The position numbers and the translations under genes were made by a program. From JASLMY01 sp965226475 (GTDB lineage Bacteria; Pseudomonadota; Alphaproteobacteria; GCA-2731375), in NCBI GenBank assembly GCA_965226475.1, contig CBDDDJ010000005.1:1922001-1986000 (forward strand): a stretch of DNA of 64,000 nucleotides, read 5' to 3'. Positions 26,908 to 35,454 of the stretch are shown here, in pieces. The notes under the pieces are model-generated. The model was not told the origin of the DNA. It did no database searches and saw nothing but the letters and a program-made list of their open reading frames with translations. Position 1 is the first letter of the stretch; each line of letters opens with the position of its first letter.

Positions 26908-27969
26908 TCAATCGACCTCGTCCAGGCGTATCGGCGCGCCGCCTCGTTCCGAACTCTCATAAACCGCGCGGATGATCGCCACCGCCTTGCGACATTCGGC
27001 GCCGTCGATGGCGAGGGGGGCGTTCGCGCGCACCGCTGCCAGGAAATCGCGGAAGATGGCGCGGTGGCCTTCGGCGTCGACGCCGGCCGAGGGGTTGGCG
27101 GCGCCGACGCCGGCGCCGGGGAGGGCCAGGAGATCGCGGCGGATCTCGTCGTCGGCTGAGTCTTCGTCGCGGAATTGCCAGAAGAGGAGGCCGCCGTCGG
27201 CGAGGCTGGCGGTACCGTTCTCGCCGGCGATGGTGAGGGTGCGGAAGTGGCCCGGCCACATGGAGGTGGCGCAGGCGATCTGGCCGAGCGCGCCATTTTC
27301 GAATTCCAGCACGGCGGCGCCGGTGTCCTCCACCTCGATGCCCGGGTGAGCCAGGGTCGCGATGCGGCCGGAGACGGTGGCGACAGGCGCGCCCACCAGC
27401 CATTGCAGAAGGTCGATGGTGTGGATGCCCTGGTTCATGAGCGCGCCACCGCCGTCGAGTGCCCAGGTGCCCTTCCAGGCGCTCTCGTCGTAATAGGCCT
27501 GATCGCGCCACCAGGGGCCGGTGGCCGAGGCGAAGGTGAGGCGCCCGAAGCGGCCGGCGTCGACCGCGCGCTTCATCAACGCCGCGGCCGGCGCGTGGCG
27601 GGTGTTCAAGATTCCGCCGAGCCGGGTGCCGGCGGTTTCGTGCGCGGCGATCATCCGGTCGACGCGGGGAAGCGTGATCTCCAGCGGCTTCTCGACCACG
27701 CAATGCTTGCCGTGTCGGGCGGCGGCGAGCGCGGCCTCCAGATGCGCGCCGGAGGGCGAAGCCACGCTCAGCACGTCGATATCGTCGCGGGCGGCGAAGC
27801 GCTCGATATCCTCGGTGTCGCGGAAGTCCAGCTCCGGCGCCAGTTCGCGGGCCTTGCCGCCGCCGCCGTCCATGATGCCGGTGACCTCGACGCCCTCGAT
27901 CCCGCGCAAGGCCTCCAGGTGGAAGGCGGCGATCATCCCGGCGCCGACGATGCCGAACCGCGTGGTCAT
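26908..27969 (-). CDS. Gfo/Idh/MocA-family oxidoreductase
   Basis: A 353-aa NAD(P)-dependent sugar- or inositol-type dehydrogenase. The Rossmann start is RFGIVGAGMIAAFHLEAL, the conserved EKPLEITL supplies the catalytic Lys, and the C-terminal domain has WALDGGGALMNQGIHTIDLLQWLVG, which carries the family His. The substrate is unknown. It diverges from the GFA gene over a 117-bp region. Confidence 0.93.
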   Translation of the reverse strand: MTTRFGIVGAGMIAAFHLEALRGIEGVEVTGIMDGGGGKARELAPELDFRDTEDIERFAARDDIDVLSVASPSGAHLEAALAAARHGKHCVVEKPLEITLPRVDRMIAAHETAGTRLGGILNTRHAPAAALMKRAVDAGRFGRLTFASATGPWWRDQAYYDESAWKGTWALDGGGALMNQGIHTIDLLQWLVGAPVATVSGRIATLAHPGIEVEDTGAAVLEFENGALGQIACATSMWPGHFRTLTIAGENGTASLADGGLLFWQFRDEDSADDEIRRDLLALPGAGVGAANPSAGVDAEGHRAIFRDFLAAVRANAPLAIDGAECRKAVAIIRAVYESSERGGAPIRLDEVD

Positions 27970-28086
27970 CTATGTCCATCCTCCCCGATCGCGGCCCGGA
28001 TCTGGAACCAATCGCCGCCACGAGCGCGCGGGTGGCGGCGATGGGGCTATTATCGGCTATCCTCGGCGCGGACCGGGAGAATGCCC

Positions 28087-28464
28087 ATGCGAACCTACAA
28101 AGGCCAGTGCCACTGCGGCGCCGTGCGCTTCGAGATCGACACCGAGCTCGACCGGGTCGCGGTCTGCAACTGTTCGATCTGCCAGCGCCGCAACGCCGTC
28201 ATGCACCGGGTGGAGGCGGAGCGCTTCCGCCTGATCCGGGGCGAAGAGGACCTGACGCTCTACCAGTTCGCCACCGGCACGGCGCGGCATTTCTTCTGCA
28301 AGCACTGCGGCACCTATCCCTTCCATCGGCCCCGCATCGCGCCCGAGGCCTATACGGTCAACGTCTTCTGCCTGGAGGGGATCGATCGGGCGACGGTCGC
28401 CGGTCTCGAGACGGTCGAGATCGACGGCAAATCCTTCGAGACCGAGGGCCCAGGGACGCCATGA
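28087..28464 (+). CDS. GFA-family (glutathione-dependent formaldehyde-activating-like) zinc protein
   Basis: A 125-aa GFA/CENP-V domain protein. The zinc ligands are clear: GQCHCGAVRFE, CNCSICQRR and FCKHCGTYPFHR. The family includes S-hydroxymethylglutathione synthase and many uncharacterised members. The start is ATG 28087, 7 bases after GGAGA; ATG 28081 is too close. The stop overlaps the PhyH start (ATGA). Confidence 0.92.
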   Translation: MRTYKGQCHCGAVRFEIDTELDRVAVCNCSICQRRNAVMHRVEAERFRLIRGEEDLTLYQFATGTARHFFCKHCGTYPFHRPRIAPEAYTVNVFCLEGIDRATVAGLETVEIDGKSFETEGPGTP

Positions 28465-29252
28465 AGCTTTCCAAGGAACAGATCGGGCATTTCGAACGGG
28501 ACGGCTATCTGGTGCTGCCCGACCTCTTCTCGGCCGAGGAAATCGCGGTCTTGACGAGGGAACTGCCCCGCGTCTTCGCCCTCGAGCGCGCGGAAGTCCC
28601 CCGAAGCGGAATCGGCGAACCCCGCCTGGCCCACCGCCTCGAGCGCTACAGCGAGCCCTTCGCCCGCCTGCTGCGCCACCCCCGCATGGTGGAACCCGCG
28701 CGCCAGCTGATCGGCGGTCCGGTCTATTCGCACCAATACAAGGTCGTGACCAAGGCGCCTTTCGGCCAGCTCAATTTCCCCTGGCACCAGGACTACGCCA
28801 CCTGGGCCGCGGTCGACGGCATGCCCCGGGGTATCGCGATCAACTTCGCCCTCTTCCTCGACGAGGTGACGGAGTTCAACGGCCCGATCACCCTGATCCC
28901 GGGCTCGCACCGGGACGGCGTGTTGGATGCGCCGGTGGTGCCGCTCGACGGCTCCTCCGACTTCGCCGCGCTGGAAGCCGGGACCGTCGAACGGCTGGTC
29001 GCCCAGGGCGGCCTGATGGCGCCCAAGGGGCCGGCCGGCACCGGGCTCTTCTTCCACGGCTGCACCGCGCACGCCTCGGCGCCCAACATCTCCCCCTGGC
29101 CGCGCAACAACGTCTATTCCAGCCTGAACCACGTCGAGAACGGCATCCGCCACCGCGCGCGGCCGGAATTCTACGCCGCCTTCGAGGTCGAGGAGCTGGT
29201 GCCGCTAGCGGACGACTGCCTGTTGCTGCCGATTTATACCAACCTGCAATGA
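28461..29252 (+). CDS. Phytanoyl-CoA dioxygenase family protein
   Basis: A 263-aa Fe(II)/2-oxoglutarate oxygenase. It begins with FERDGYLVLPDLFSAEEIAVL. It carries the first metal His/Asp pair in FPWHQDYATW, the NGPITLIPGSHRDG strand, and the distal His in GLFFHGCTAHASAPN. It is coupled to the GFA gene through an ATGA overlap. The last codons (IYTNLQ and the stop) coincide with the left edge of a dispersed repeat (29235 on), so the original C-terminus has been replaced or trimmed by the repeat. Confidence 0.9.
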   Translation: MKLSKEQIGHFERDGYLVLPDLFSAEEIAVLTRELPRVFALERAEVPRSGIGEPRLAHRLERYSEPFARLLRHPRMVEPARQLIGGPVYSHQYKVVTKAPFGQLNFPWHQDYATWAAVDGMPRGIAINFALFLDEVTEFNGPITLIPGSHRDGVLDAPVVPLDGSSDFAALEAGTVERLVAQGGLMAPKGPAGTGLFFHGCTAHASAPNISPWPRNNVYSSLNHVENGIRHRARPEFYAAFEVEELVPLADDCLLLPIYTNLQ

Positions 29253-29373
29253 GTAGGACTCATCGCGGGTTGTCTGGCGTTCAGACGCCACGCGGGCTTT
29301 TCCTCGCATAAGCTCGGGCGCGCGGTCGCGCTTGCCGACCCGCGATGAGTTGCACTCAACGCAGGTCGGTATG
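29235..29373. repeat. Dispersed ~140-bp palindromic repeat, copy A
   Basis: The edges read TATACCAACCTGC and GCAGGTCGGTAT and are near-complementary. The core contains GGCGTTCAGACGCC, GGGCTTTTCCTCGCATAAGC and GGGCGCGCGGTCGCGCTTGCC. Related copies lie at 43212-43537 (expanded), 48194-48331 and 48599-48736. It begins inside the 3' end of the PhyH gene. Confidence 0.75.
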
Positions 29374-29421
29374 ATACCGGTGAGCAGATGAAGTGACTCT
29401 TCACCGGCGGACGGACACCAC

Positions 29422-29532
29422 CGTCATCGCGAGGGGCGAAGCCCCGTGGCGATCCAGGGCCGCGTGAAGACCGCCGAAGACATCGCGGGCCATCGAGGCC
29501 GCCTGGATCGCCACGCTTCGCTCGCGATGACG
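29422..29532. repeat. GTCATCGCGAG-type palindromic intergenic repeat
   Basis: GTCATCGCGAGGGGCGAAGC with GGCGATCCAGG near the left is mirrored by CCTGGATCGCC with GCTTCGCTCGCGATGAC on the right. This makes a hairpin-forming element of about 110 bp, a type widespread between alphaproteobacterial genes. A half copy lies at 43588-43626, again downstream of the 140-bp repeat. Confidence 0.65.
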
Positions 29533-29555
29533 ACCGTGTGGGCCGAGAGGTCAAT

Positions 29556-30305
29556 TCAAAGGCTCGCCGGTATTAGGCCTGAGCCCGCCACTTCCAGCAG
29601 CAGCTTGCGCAACACCGCGTCCTCGAAACTGCGATTGCCGTCGGCGGTGACGACGAAGGCGCCGGGCCCGCCGATGATGTAGCGGCGATAGGCGTCCTCC
29701 AGGTCGTAGCCAATCGGCCGCCCGCTGCACCCGGGGGTGCGACAGAGGATCGCCAGGCCGTTGATGACGATGCCATCCGCCAAGGCCAGCGCGCGGGCCT
29801 GGTCGACGGGCACGCCGCCGAAGGTGTAGGCGCTGTCACCGGAGAAATCGATGATCCGGCGCGTGCCCTGGAGGTCGTTCCCCTCGATCAGCGCATGGGC
29901 GGCGGCGATCGCGCTGCCGATGGCATTGGGGCCGAAGGCCTTGCGCGGCGCCGCGCGCAGCCGGGCGATGAAGCCGGCAGCACTCTTCGGCCCGTCGATA
30001 ACGGTCCAGGGGACGACGATGTCTTGGCTGGCTTCGTCCGCCCACTCGACATAGGTGACGGCGATGCGGCGATGCAGGCCGCTGGTGATGGCGTCCTGGA
30101 CATGTCGGTGGGCGATGGCGCTGGCATAGCCCTCCCGCTGCAAGCGCAACTCCTCGTCGTCGATCGATCGCGAGGCGTCGGCCAACAGCACCAGCTCCAG
30201 ATCCACCTTCTCCGCCGCCTGGCCCGGACTGGCGAGAAATGGCAGAAGGAGAACCAGGGCCAGGTTACGGGCCGCTCGGCACGGGAGATCGCCCAGATCC
30301 GTCAT
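29556..30305 (-). CDS. DUF1194 (von Willebrand A-like) exported protein
   Basis: A 249-aa protein with a signal peptide (ALVLLLPFLASPGQAAE) and a VWA-type fold: VDLELVLLADASRSID is the MIDAS-like DxSxS, then VTYVEWAD, RRIIDFSGDSAYTFGG and DGIVINGLAIL. Members are periplasmic and uncharacterised. The start is ATG 30305; the frame extends to 30440 only because the neighbouring IS256 end is open. The last codon is 21 bases past the GTCATCGCGAG repeat. Confidence 0.85.
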   Translation of the reverse strand: MTDLGDLPCRAARNLALVLLLPFLASPGQAAEKVDLELVLLADASRSIDDEELRLQREGYASAIAHRHVQDAITSGLHRRIAVTYVEWADEASQDIVVPWTVIDGPKSAAGFIARLRAAPRKAFGPNAIGSAIAAAHALIEGNDLQGTRRIIDFSGDSAYTFGGVPVDQARALALADGIVINGLAILCRTPGCSGRPIGYDLEDAYRRYIIGGPGAFVVTADGNRSFEDAVLRKLLLEVAGSGLIPASL

Positions 30306-30399
30306 CGCATCATCCTCTCGCCTCGCTCCTGCGAGGATCATAGCGTGGACCGGGTCACGCGAGCAGCGGACGGCGGTGTCGGGGATAATTGAATGGATG

Positions 30400-31850
30400 G
30401 GTGATGTCCCACCCAATGTTGAAAAGTGCGAGATAGGCATCGTTTGATCGAGAGGCTACGCGGCCACCTCGATGTCTTCAATGACGGACTTTGCTCCGGC
30501 CTTTCTCACCGCCTCCCGCAGGGCGGCGTCGAGGATGGGGAGCTGGCGGTAGGCCTTGAGGCGGCGGAAGGTCTTTTGCGCCTCCAAGGGGCCGGCGGCG
30601 GTCCAACGCAGCGCCATCTCGGCGTTGCGCCAGCGCTTGACGTTCCGCTGCACCGTCCGGACGGTGCCGATCGCGTTCTCGATGGCGTTGGTGCAAGCCA
30701 GCGAGTGTCGAAGTTGCGGCGGGAGGCCGAGCCGGATCACGGTCAGGATCTCGTCCAGGCCCTCCAGGATCGAGCCCGAGACGCCGGGTGCGTCATGCTC
30801 CAGACGGCGGGCGAGGTTGCGCAAGAGCCGTTCGGCCTTGGCCGCGTCGTCCTGCTGCCAGGCCTGCCGCAAGACCTTCCTGACGCCGGCATGGAGGCTC
30901 TCGTCCAGCCGGTCCGTGATGTTGCGCCCCTTGTGCACCTGGCAGCGCTGGAGGGCCGCCGCCCGCCCGAAGGTCCGCCGGATCGCCTTCGAGAGCGCCT
31001 TGGCGCCGTCGACGATGTAGAGCCGAGGCCGTTCGGGATCGAGACCGCGCTCGATCAGGTTGTCGAGCATGGCTTGCACCGTGGCCGCGTTCTCCGTCGC
31101 GCCCTCGGCCAGGCCCAGCACGTGCTTCGCGCCGCCGGTGTCGATGCCGATCGCCGCCACCATCAGGTGATCGCCGACATGGAGCCCGTCGATCTGGAGC
31201 ACCACGAGATCGAGATCGTCGAGCGGGCTCGCCAGCCAGGCCTTCAGCTTGCTTCGCGTCAACGCCACGAAACGGCGCGAGACCGCCGACTTCGAGGTTG
31301 CGTCACCCGATGCCGCCGGCAGATCGCCGCCCGCATCGTCCGGCAGGCGCACCGCGCGGGCATACTTGCGGGTCGAGACGTTGATCACCATCAGATTCAT
31401 CGCCCAGGCTTGCAAGAGTTCGGGTTCCGACAGCAGCTCCCAACTCGGCAGGCTCATCTCCCGACCCGCGAAGTCCCCCACCCGAGGGCGCTCGACCTTC
31501 ACTTTGCCGCCGTGGTAGGCGATCTCGCTCCGGGTCGTGCCCCATCGATGGCCCTTGCGCTCGCCCGAGCCGGCGTGGCGCGAACCGCACAAGGCTTCCG
31601 CGTCCGCCGACATCATCTCGTTCAAAGACTCGAGGCCCGCCAAAAGGCAGAAGCGATCGACGCTCATGCGCGGATCGTCGAAGGCCTCCGGCATCGATGG
31701 CAAGAGCCGACAGGATGGTTCCGAGGAACGGTCGTTGCGTGTAGTCTTGGTCATGGCGTCGTTCTCCTTGATGGAATCAGCACCCAGAGCCTAGCCGCTC
31801 CAGGCGGACGACGCCTACTTCAGCTTTTCAACAGAGCCCGGGACATCCCC
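30400..31850 (-). mobile_element. IS256-family insertion sequence, copy 1 (1451 bp)
   Basis: The ends GGTGATGTCCC and, reversed, GGGGATGTCCC are followed inside by TGTTGAAAAG on both sides. An 8-bp target duplication AATGGATG lies at 30392-30399 and 31851-31858, as expected for IS256. It sits between the DUF1194 gene and the globin gene without breaking either. It is almost identical to copy 2 at 45997-47447. Confidence 0.95.
30456..31754 (-). CDS. IS256-family transposase (Mutator type)
   Basis: A 432-aa transposase. Catalytic parts are VLQIDGLHVGDHLMVAAIGID (Asp), RLYIVDGAKALSKAIR (Asp) and CTNAIENAIGTVRT (Glu), with the GRAAALQRCQVHKGRNI segment of the Mutator family. It is full length. 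It differs from copy 2 at five residues (Pro/Leu, Gly/Arg, His/Arg, Pro/Leu and Tyr/His), all from single-base changes. Confidence 0.95.
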   Translation of the reverse strand: MTKTTRNDRSSEPSCRLLPSMPEAFDDPRMSVDRFCLLAGLESLNEMMSADAEALCGSRHAGSGERKGHRWGTTRSEIAYHGGKVKVERPRVGDFAGREMSLPSWELLSEPELLQAWAMNLMVINVSTRKYARAVRLPDDAGGDLPAASGDATSKSAVSRRFVALTRSKLKAWLASPLDDLDLVVLQIDGLHVGDHLMVAAIGIDTGGAKHVLGLAEGATENAATVQAMLDNLIERGLDPERPRLYIVDGAKALSKAIRRTFGRAAALQRCQVHKGRNITDRLDESLHAGVRKVLRQAWQQDDAAKAERLLRNLARRLEHDAPGVSGSILEGLDEILTVIRLGLPPQLRHSLACTNAIENAIGTVRTVQRNVKRWRNAEMALRWTAAGPLEAQKTFRRLKAYRQLPILDAALREAVRKAGAKSVIEDIEVAA

Positions 31851-31918
31851 AATGGATGTAATGAGGATCCTTCGCTAAGTTGTCGCCAACCCATGTAACG
31901 GGAAGGAGATAAGGGAAC

Positions 31919-32281
31919 ATGACGGAAGCGAGCCTTTATGAACGCCTGGGCGGCGAGGAGAAGATTCGGGCGATCGCCGGCGACATTTTCGACAATCACC
32001 TGGGCAACCCGGCCGTGAAGGCCCGTTACGTCGACAGCGACCGAAACGAGGTGATCCGGCTCGTGACCGAGTTCGTCTGCGCCGGCACCGGCGGTCCGCA
32101 AGCCTATACCGGCAAGGACATGGTTGCCTCGCACCGCGGCATGAACATCAACGAGGTCGAGTATATCGCGGTGATGGACGACATCATGGCCGCCCTCGAC
32201 AAGAACGGCGTGGGCGAGCGGGAGAAACAGGAACTTCTGATGGTCGCCTATTCCCTCAAGGGCGAAATTCTCCACGGTTAG
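31919..32281 (+). CDS. glbN: Group 1 truncated hemoglobin
   Basis: A 120-aa 2-on-2 globin. It starts LYERLGGEEKIRAIAGDIFDNHLGNPAV. The proximal haem region YTGKDMVASHRGMNI places the His at residue 72, and the C-terminal helices end KQELLMVAYSLKGEIL. Such globins bind O2, NO or CO and often detoxify NO. The Shine-Dalgarno is AAGGAGATAAGG, about 10 bases before ATG. It begins 61 bases after the IS256 duplication, so the IS may have replaced its upstream promoter region. Confidence 0.92.
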   Translation: MTEASLYERLGGEEKIRAIAGDIFDNHLGNPAVKARYVDSDRNEVIRLVTEFVCAGTGGPQAYTGKDMVASHRGMNINEVEYIAVMDDIMAALDKNGVGEREKQELLMVAYSLKGEILHG

Positions 32282-32314
32282 GAGAGCTTCCGGCCTGGCC
32301 GGACGGGACCGCCG

Positions 32315-32757
32315 TCACCCGTCTTCCCCTCGCTCGACGGTGCGCCATTCCACTTCCAGCAGGTCTTCGAGGCCGATCGCCTCGTGCGGCTCGTGTCGCA
32401 GGCGGTCGCATTCCTCGGCCCCGTGCGCGGGATCGACGAGACCATCGCTGAGCGCGCGGTAGCAATCGCGCCAGACCTTGAAGGCGGCCAAGAGCGTCGT
32501 CTGCGCGTCGACCAGCAGCTTGAAGCCGAGGTCGGCCATCTCCCGCGCCGTCATGCCGAGCGCCGCCGGCCCACCGCGCGCGGCGAGGAACATCACCGGC
32601 GCCGGCGGCCGCTCGCCCAGGAACCGCGCTTCTTCCTGCGTACGGGGCGAGGGCAGGAACACCTCGGTGTAGCCAGTGGCTCCGCCGCCGAGATAAATCG
32701 CCTCGAAACCCGCCGCCTCCGCAATCACGCCATCACGCGGTCCTGCCCACCTGCCGA
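32315..32757 (-). pseudogene. Isocitrate lyase/PEP mutase family remnant with internal deletion
   Basis: The reading IAEAAGFEAIYLGGGATGY is the N-terminal strand-loop of the PEP mutase / 2-methylisocitrate lyase family. It runs directly into TEVFLPSPRTQEEARFL, then LGMTAREMADLGFKLLVDAQTTLLAAFKVWRDCY, which is the C-terminal third. The catalytic middle (metal Asp residues and the KRCGH-type loop) is absent, yet the frame is kept. The true N-terminus is cut off at 32757/32758 by the composite palindromic element. The gene is dead. Confidence 0.7.
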
Positions 32758-32923
32758 CTAGTATCCCGAATCGGAAGTTCGTGGCATTGATGGCGTGCGC
32801 CGAACGAACTTCCGATTCGATAAAGACACTAGCAGAATCATGATTCTAGCGTGGTTTACGGATTTGAAGTTCCTCGCGGAGCCTGCCCCAATATTCGGAG
32901 GAGCTTCAAATCCATCACACTAG
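32758..32923. repeat. Composite palindromic element, copy 2 (inverted relative to copy 1)
   Basis: Unit b (32758-32832) and unit a (32846-32923), each edged by CTAG, are together the reverse complement of 12496-12662 with scattered substitutions. Arms are CGAATCGGAAGTTCG (b) and GGATTTGAAGTTCCTC (a), and the unpaired centre of a (GCCTGCCCCAATATT) is conserved too. It truncates the 5' side of the PEP-mutase remnant. Confidence 0.8.
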
Positions 32924-33031
32924 CGGCAAGGAGCATAGCGCGGAACGGCGATCGCGATCAGCCGGGTCCCAGTCCAACCCTTCCCCGAGGCAATCCGTGA
33001 CAATACGGCGATCCGACGCCAGGTCCGGCCG

Positions 33032-33848
33032 TTACTTGGCCGGCAGTGTTTGCGTGTAGGCCAGAACGTCTACGGCATCCCGCACGGCGAAAGCCATGAG
33101 CGAGGGCATTTCGACGCCGGGATGGCCGGCGCGAGCCTTATGCAGCACCTCCCAGGGATTTTTTTGCGCTTCGGTGCCAAGGTAAGCTGGCTTTTTTTCG
33201 CTTCCGAAATCGAGGGCCTTGCCATCGAAACCATGACAGGCGGCACAGAGGTTTTGATAAATCGCCGCGCCCCTCTTCGCGTCGCCTTTCACGGACTTGT
33301 CTTTTCCGATGAACTCGTCGGTGTCGATCTGTCCCCTGGCGACGAACGTCGCCAAGCGAAGCATCGCGTCCATCGGTATCATTTCATGGCTGAAACCATG
33401 CGTCGGGTTCATCATCACCTTGTGAATTTCATCCGGATCCTTAGTTTGCCCAAGCGCGCAGGCCGCCAATTCCGGTCTTGTAGGATCCACCGGCGTAAGC
33501 ACCATCCTTACCTTTGTAATCCCATCCATGACACGATTTGCAACGCCACGTCACGGCACCTTTCTTCTTGGTGTTCGATGCCGGCCAGGCGGGATGGGTC
33601 GCCTTCGGTTTCTCCGCGTCCAGGGCGTTGATCCAATTGTCGTAGAGACGGCCCCCACTGGCGAGGGTCCAGGCCTCGGTAGGTTCGGCGGGGACACCAT
33701 GAACATAGTCCCGATGATATTCTTCGCCTTTATCCGAAGCGGACGCGGTCATCGGCAGGAGCAAGGGGGCGACAAACATCAACGGTACCGCATAAAGCTT
33801 TCCGATGGAGATGTCGAAATCATCGATATCGAGGCGATGCATTGCCAT
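33032..33848 (-). pseudogene. Exported dihaem c-type cytochrome, frameshifted
   Basis: The first frame (33848 to about 33445) has a signal-like stretch (AVPLMFVAPLLLPMTASA), SGGRLYDNWINAL and the first haem site CKSCHG, then GGSYKTGIGGLRAWAN and a stop. The second frame (from about 33450 to 33032) goes on with TKDPDEIHKVMMNPTHGFSHEMIP and a second haem site CAACHG. A small indel near 33441-33450 (GCAAACTAAGG) would join them. The product would be a periplasmic electron carrier. A perfect FNR-type box lies 65 bases upstream of the start, so it was probably made under low oxygen. It could still be a single base-call error. Confidence 0.75.
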
Positions 33849-33912
33849 GTCCTTTCCCAACCAGAACGAAACTCCACGCTGGCGATCCTGGTCTTGCCCA
33901 TGCGCCGGGGCA

Positions 33913-33926
33913 TTGATTTACATCAA
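33913..33926 (-). promoter_or_regulatory. FNR/FixK/Anr-type binding site
   Basis: TTGATTTACATCAA matches the TTGAT-N4-ATCAA consensus in every fixed position. It lies 65 bases before the ATG of the cytochrome gene (33848) and 137 bases before the M20 amidohydrolase start (34063). The redox function and distance point to the cytochrome as the target. Confidence 0.7.
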
Positions 33927-34062
33927 TGCGAGGGGCTACCTGGGACTTCGGCGACCCGGCCGCGGGCGGCGCGGTAAGCCGTCCGACACCGGCGCATGAT
34001 GAGTTGGACGGACGTCGGCGTTCGCGCCAGACTGTGCGGAGCAATCGAGGGAGAGGGAAGCC

Positions 34063-35454
34063 ATGGACCGGGATGCATTGAAACGTGCCGCGATCGCCGC
34101 GATCGAGGCCAGGCGCGAGGAAGTGATCGAGATCGGCGAGACCATCCTGCGCAACCCCGAAACCGGGTTCCGCGAGGTCAAGACCGAACGGCTGGTCGCC
34201 GAGAAGATGGAGAGCCTGGGCCTGGAGCCGCAAACCGGCCTGGCGATCACCGGGGTCAAGGCCAAGCTCAACAACGAGAATACCGGCCCGACCTTGGCGC
34301 TGATCGGCGAGTTGGACAGCCTGCGCATCTCCGACCACCCCTTCGCCGACCCCGAGACCGGCGCGGCGCATGCCTGCGGCCACAATGCGCAGATCGCCGG
34401 CATGCTGGGCGCCGCCATGGGCATCGTCGACGGCGGGATCGCCGAATACCTGACCGGCAACATCGCCGTCGTCGCGGTGCCGGCGGAAGAACTGATCGAG
34501 GTTGGCTATCGCCTGGGCCTGCGCGAAAAGGGCGAGATAGAGTTTCTGACCGGCAAGGCCGAATTCATCCGCCGCGGCCATTTCGACGACGTCGATCTCG
34601 CCCTCATGTGCCACACCAAGACCGATACCGTCGCCAGCCACGTGGCGCTTTCCTCCAACGGCGCCCTGATCAAGAAGATCCGCTTCATCGGCAAGGCGGC
34701 GCACGCCGGCGGCCGGCCGCAGTTCGGCATCAACGCGCTCAACGCGGCGAATTTGGCGATGACGGCGATCGCGCTGCTGCGCGAGACCTTTTTCGATTCC
34801 GATACCATCCGCATCCACCCCATCATCACCAAGGGCGGCGACTCGGTGAGTGCCGTGCCCGCCGACGTCGTGATCGAGACCTTCGTCCGCGGCCGTACGC
34901 TGGAAGGCATCGTCGATGCCAACGCCAAGGTCGACCGGGCGGTGAAGGGCGCCGCGATGGCGATCGGCGCCAAGGTGGAGATCGAGACCACCGCCGGCTA
35001 CCTGCCGCAGACAAACAACCAGGAAATGACCGAGGTCTGGGGCGAGAACGTCAAGGCGCTCTACGGCGAGGATCAGTTCTATATCGAGCGCCACCGTACC
35101 GGATCGACCGACATGGGCGATTTGGGCCACATCATGCCGGTCACCCACCCCTATATCTTCGGCGCCAGCGGCGTCGTCCACGCCAACGACTACGTCATGG
35201 AAGACAAGGACGCGGTCTATGTCGGCATGGCGAAACTGCTGGCGATGGCCGCGATCGACCTGCTGTCGGACGAGGCGGCCATCGCGCGGCGGGTCCTGGA
35301 CGAACAGCGGCCCAAACTGTCGAAGGAGGCCTATCTGGCCTTCAACCGGCGGATGATGGCGGTCGACCGTTTCGAGCCGGAGCCGCTGGTGGGCGTCGTC
35401 GCCGATATGGGCGTGAGCGACTCGGCCACGGCCCGGAAGCTTTCCGGCGAATGA
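34063..35454 (+). CDS. M20-family amidohydrolase/peptidase
   Basis: A 463-aa M20/M28-type zinc amidohydrolase. Motifs are ILRNPETGFREVKTERLVAEKM at the N-terminus, GELDSLRISDHP with the metal Asp/Glu, GAAHACGHNAQIAGMLG (His ligand), VAVPAEELIE (catalytic Glu), FIGKAAHAGGRPQFGINALNAA (dimer-domain His) and ASGVVHANDY. It hydrolyses an N-acyl or amide bond in a small molecule. It overlaps the next gene by ATGA, forming an operon with the acyl-CoA ligase and LLM genes. Confidence 0.92.
   Translation: MDRDALKRAAIAAIEARREEVIEIGETILRNPETGFREVKTERLVAEKMESLGLEPQTGLAITGVKAKLNNENTGPTLALIGELDSLRISDHPFADPETGAAHACGHNAQIAGMLGAAMGIVDGGIAEYLTGNIAVVAVPAEELIEVGYRLGLREKGEIEFLTGKAEFIRRGHFDDVDLALMCHTKTDTVASHVALSSNGALIKKIRFIGKAAHAGGRPQFGINALNAANLAMTAIALLRETFFDSDTIRIHPIITKGGDSVSAVPADVVIETFVRGRTLEGIVDANAKVDRAVKGAAMAIGAKVEIETTAGYLPQTNNQEMTEVWGENVKALYGEDQFYIERHRTGSTDMGDLGHIMPVTHPYIFGASGVVHANDYVMEDKDAVYVGMAKLLAMAAIDLLSDEAAIARRVLDEQRPKLSKEAYLAFNRRMMAVDRFEPEPLVGVVADMGVSDSATARKLSGE

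Noticed and set aside
33968..34062. FNR control of the M20 amidohydrolase operon
   Set aside because: The site lies 137 bases before that gene but only 65 before the cytochrome start, and the cytochrome is the functionally fitting target.
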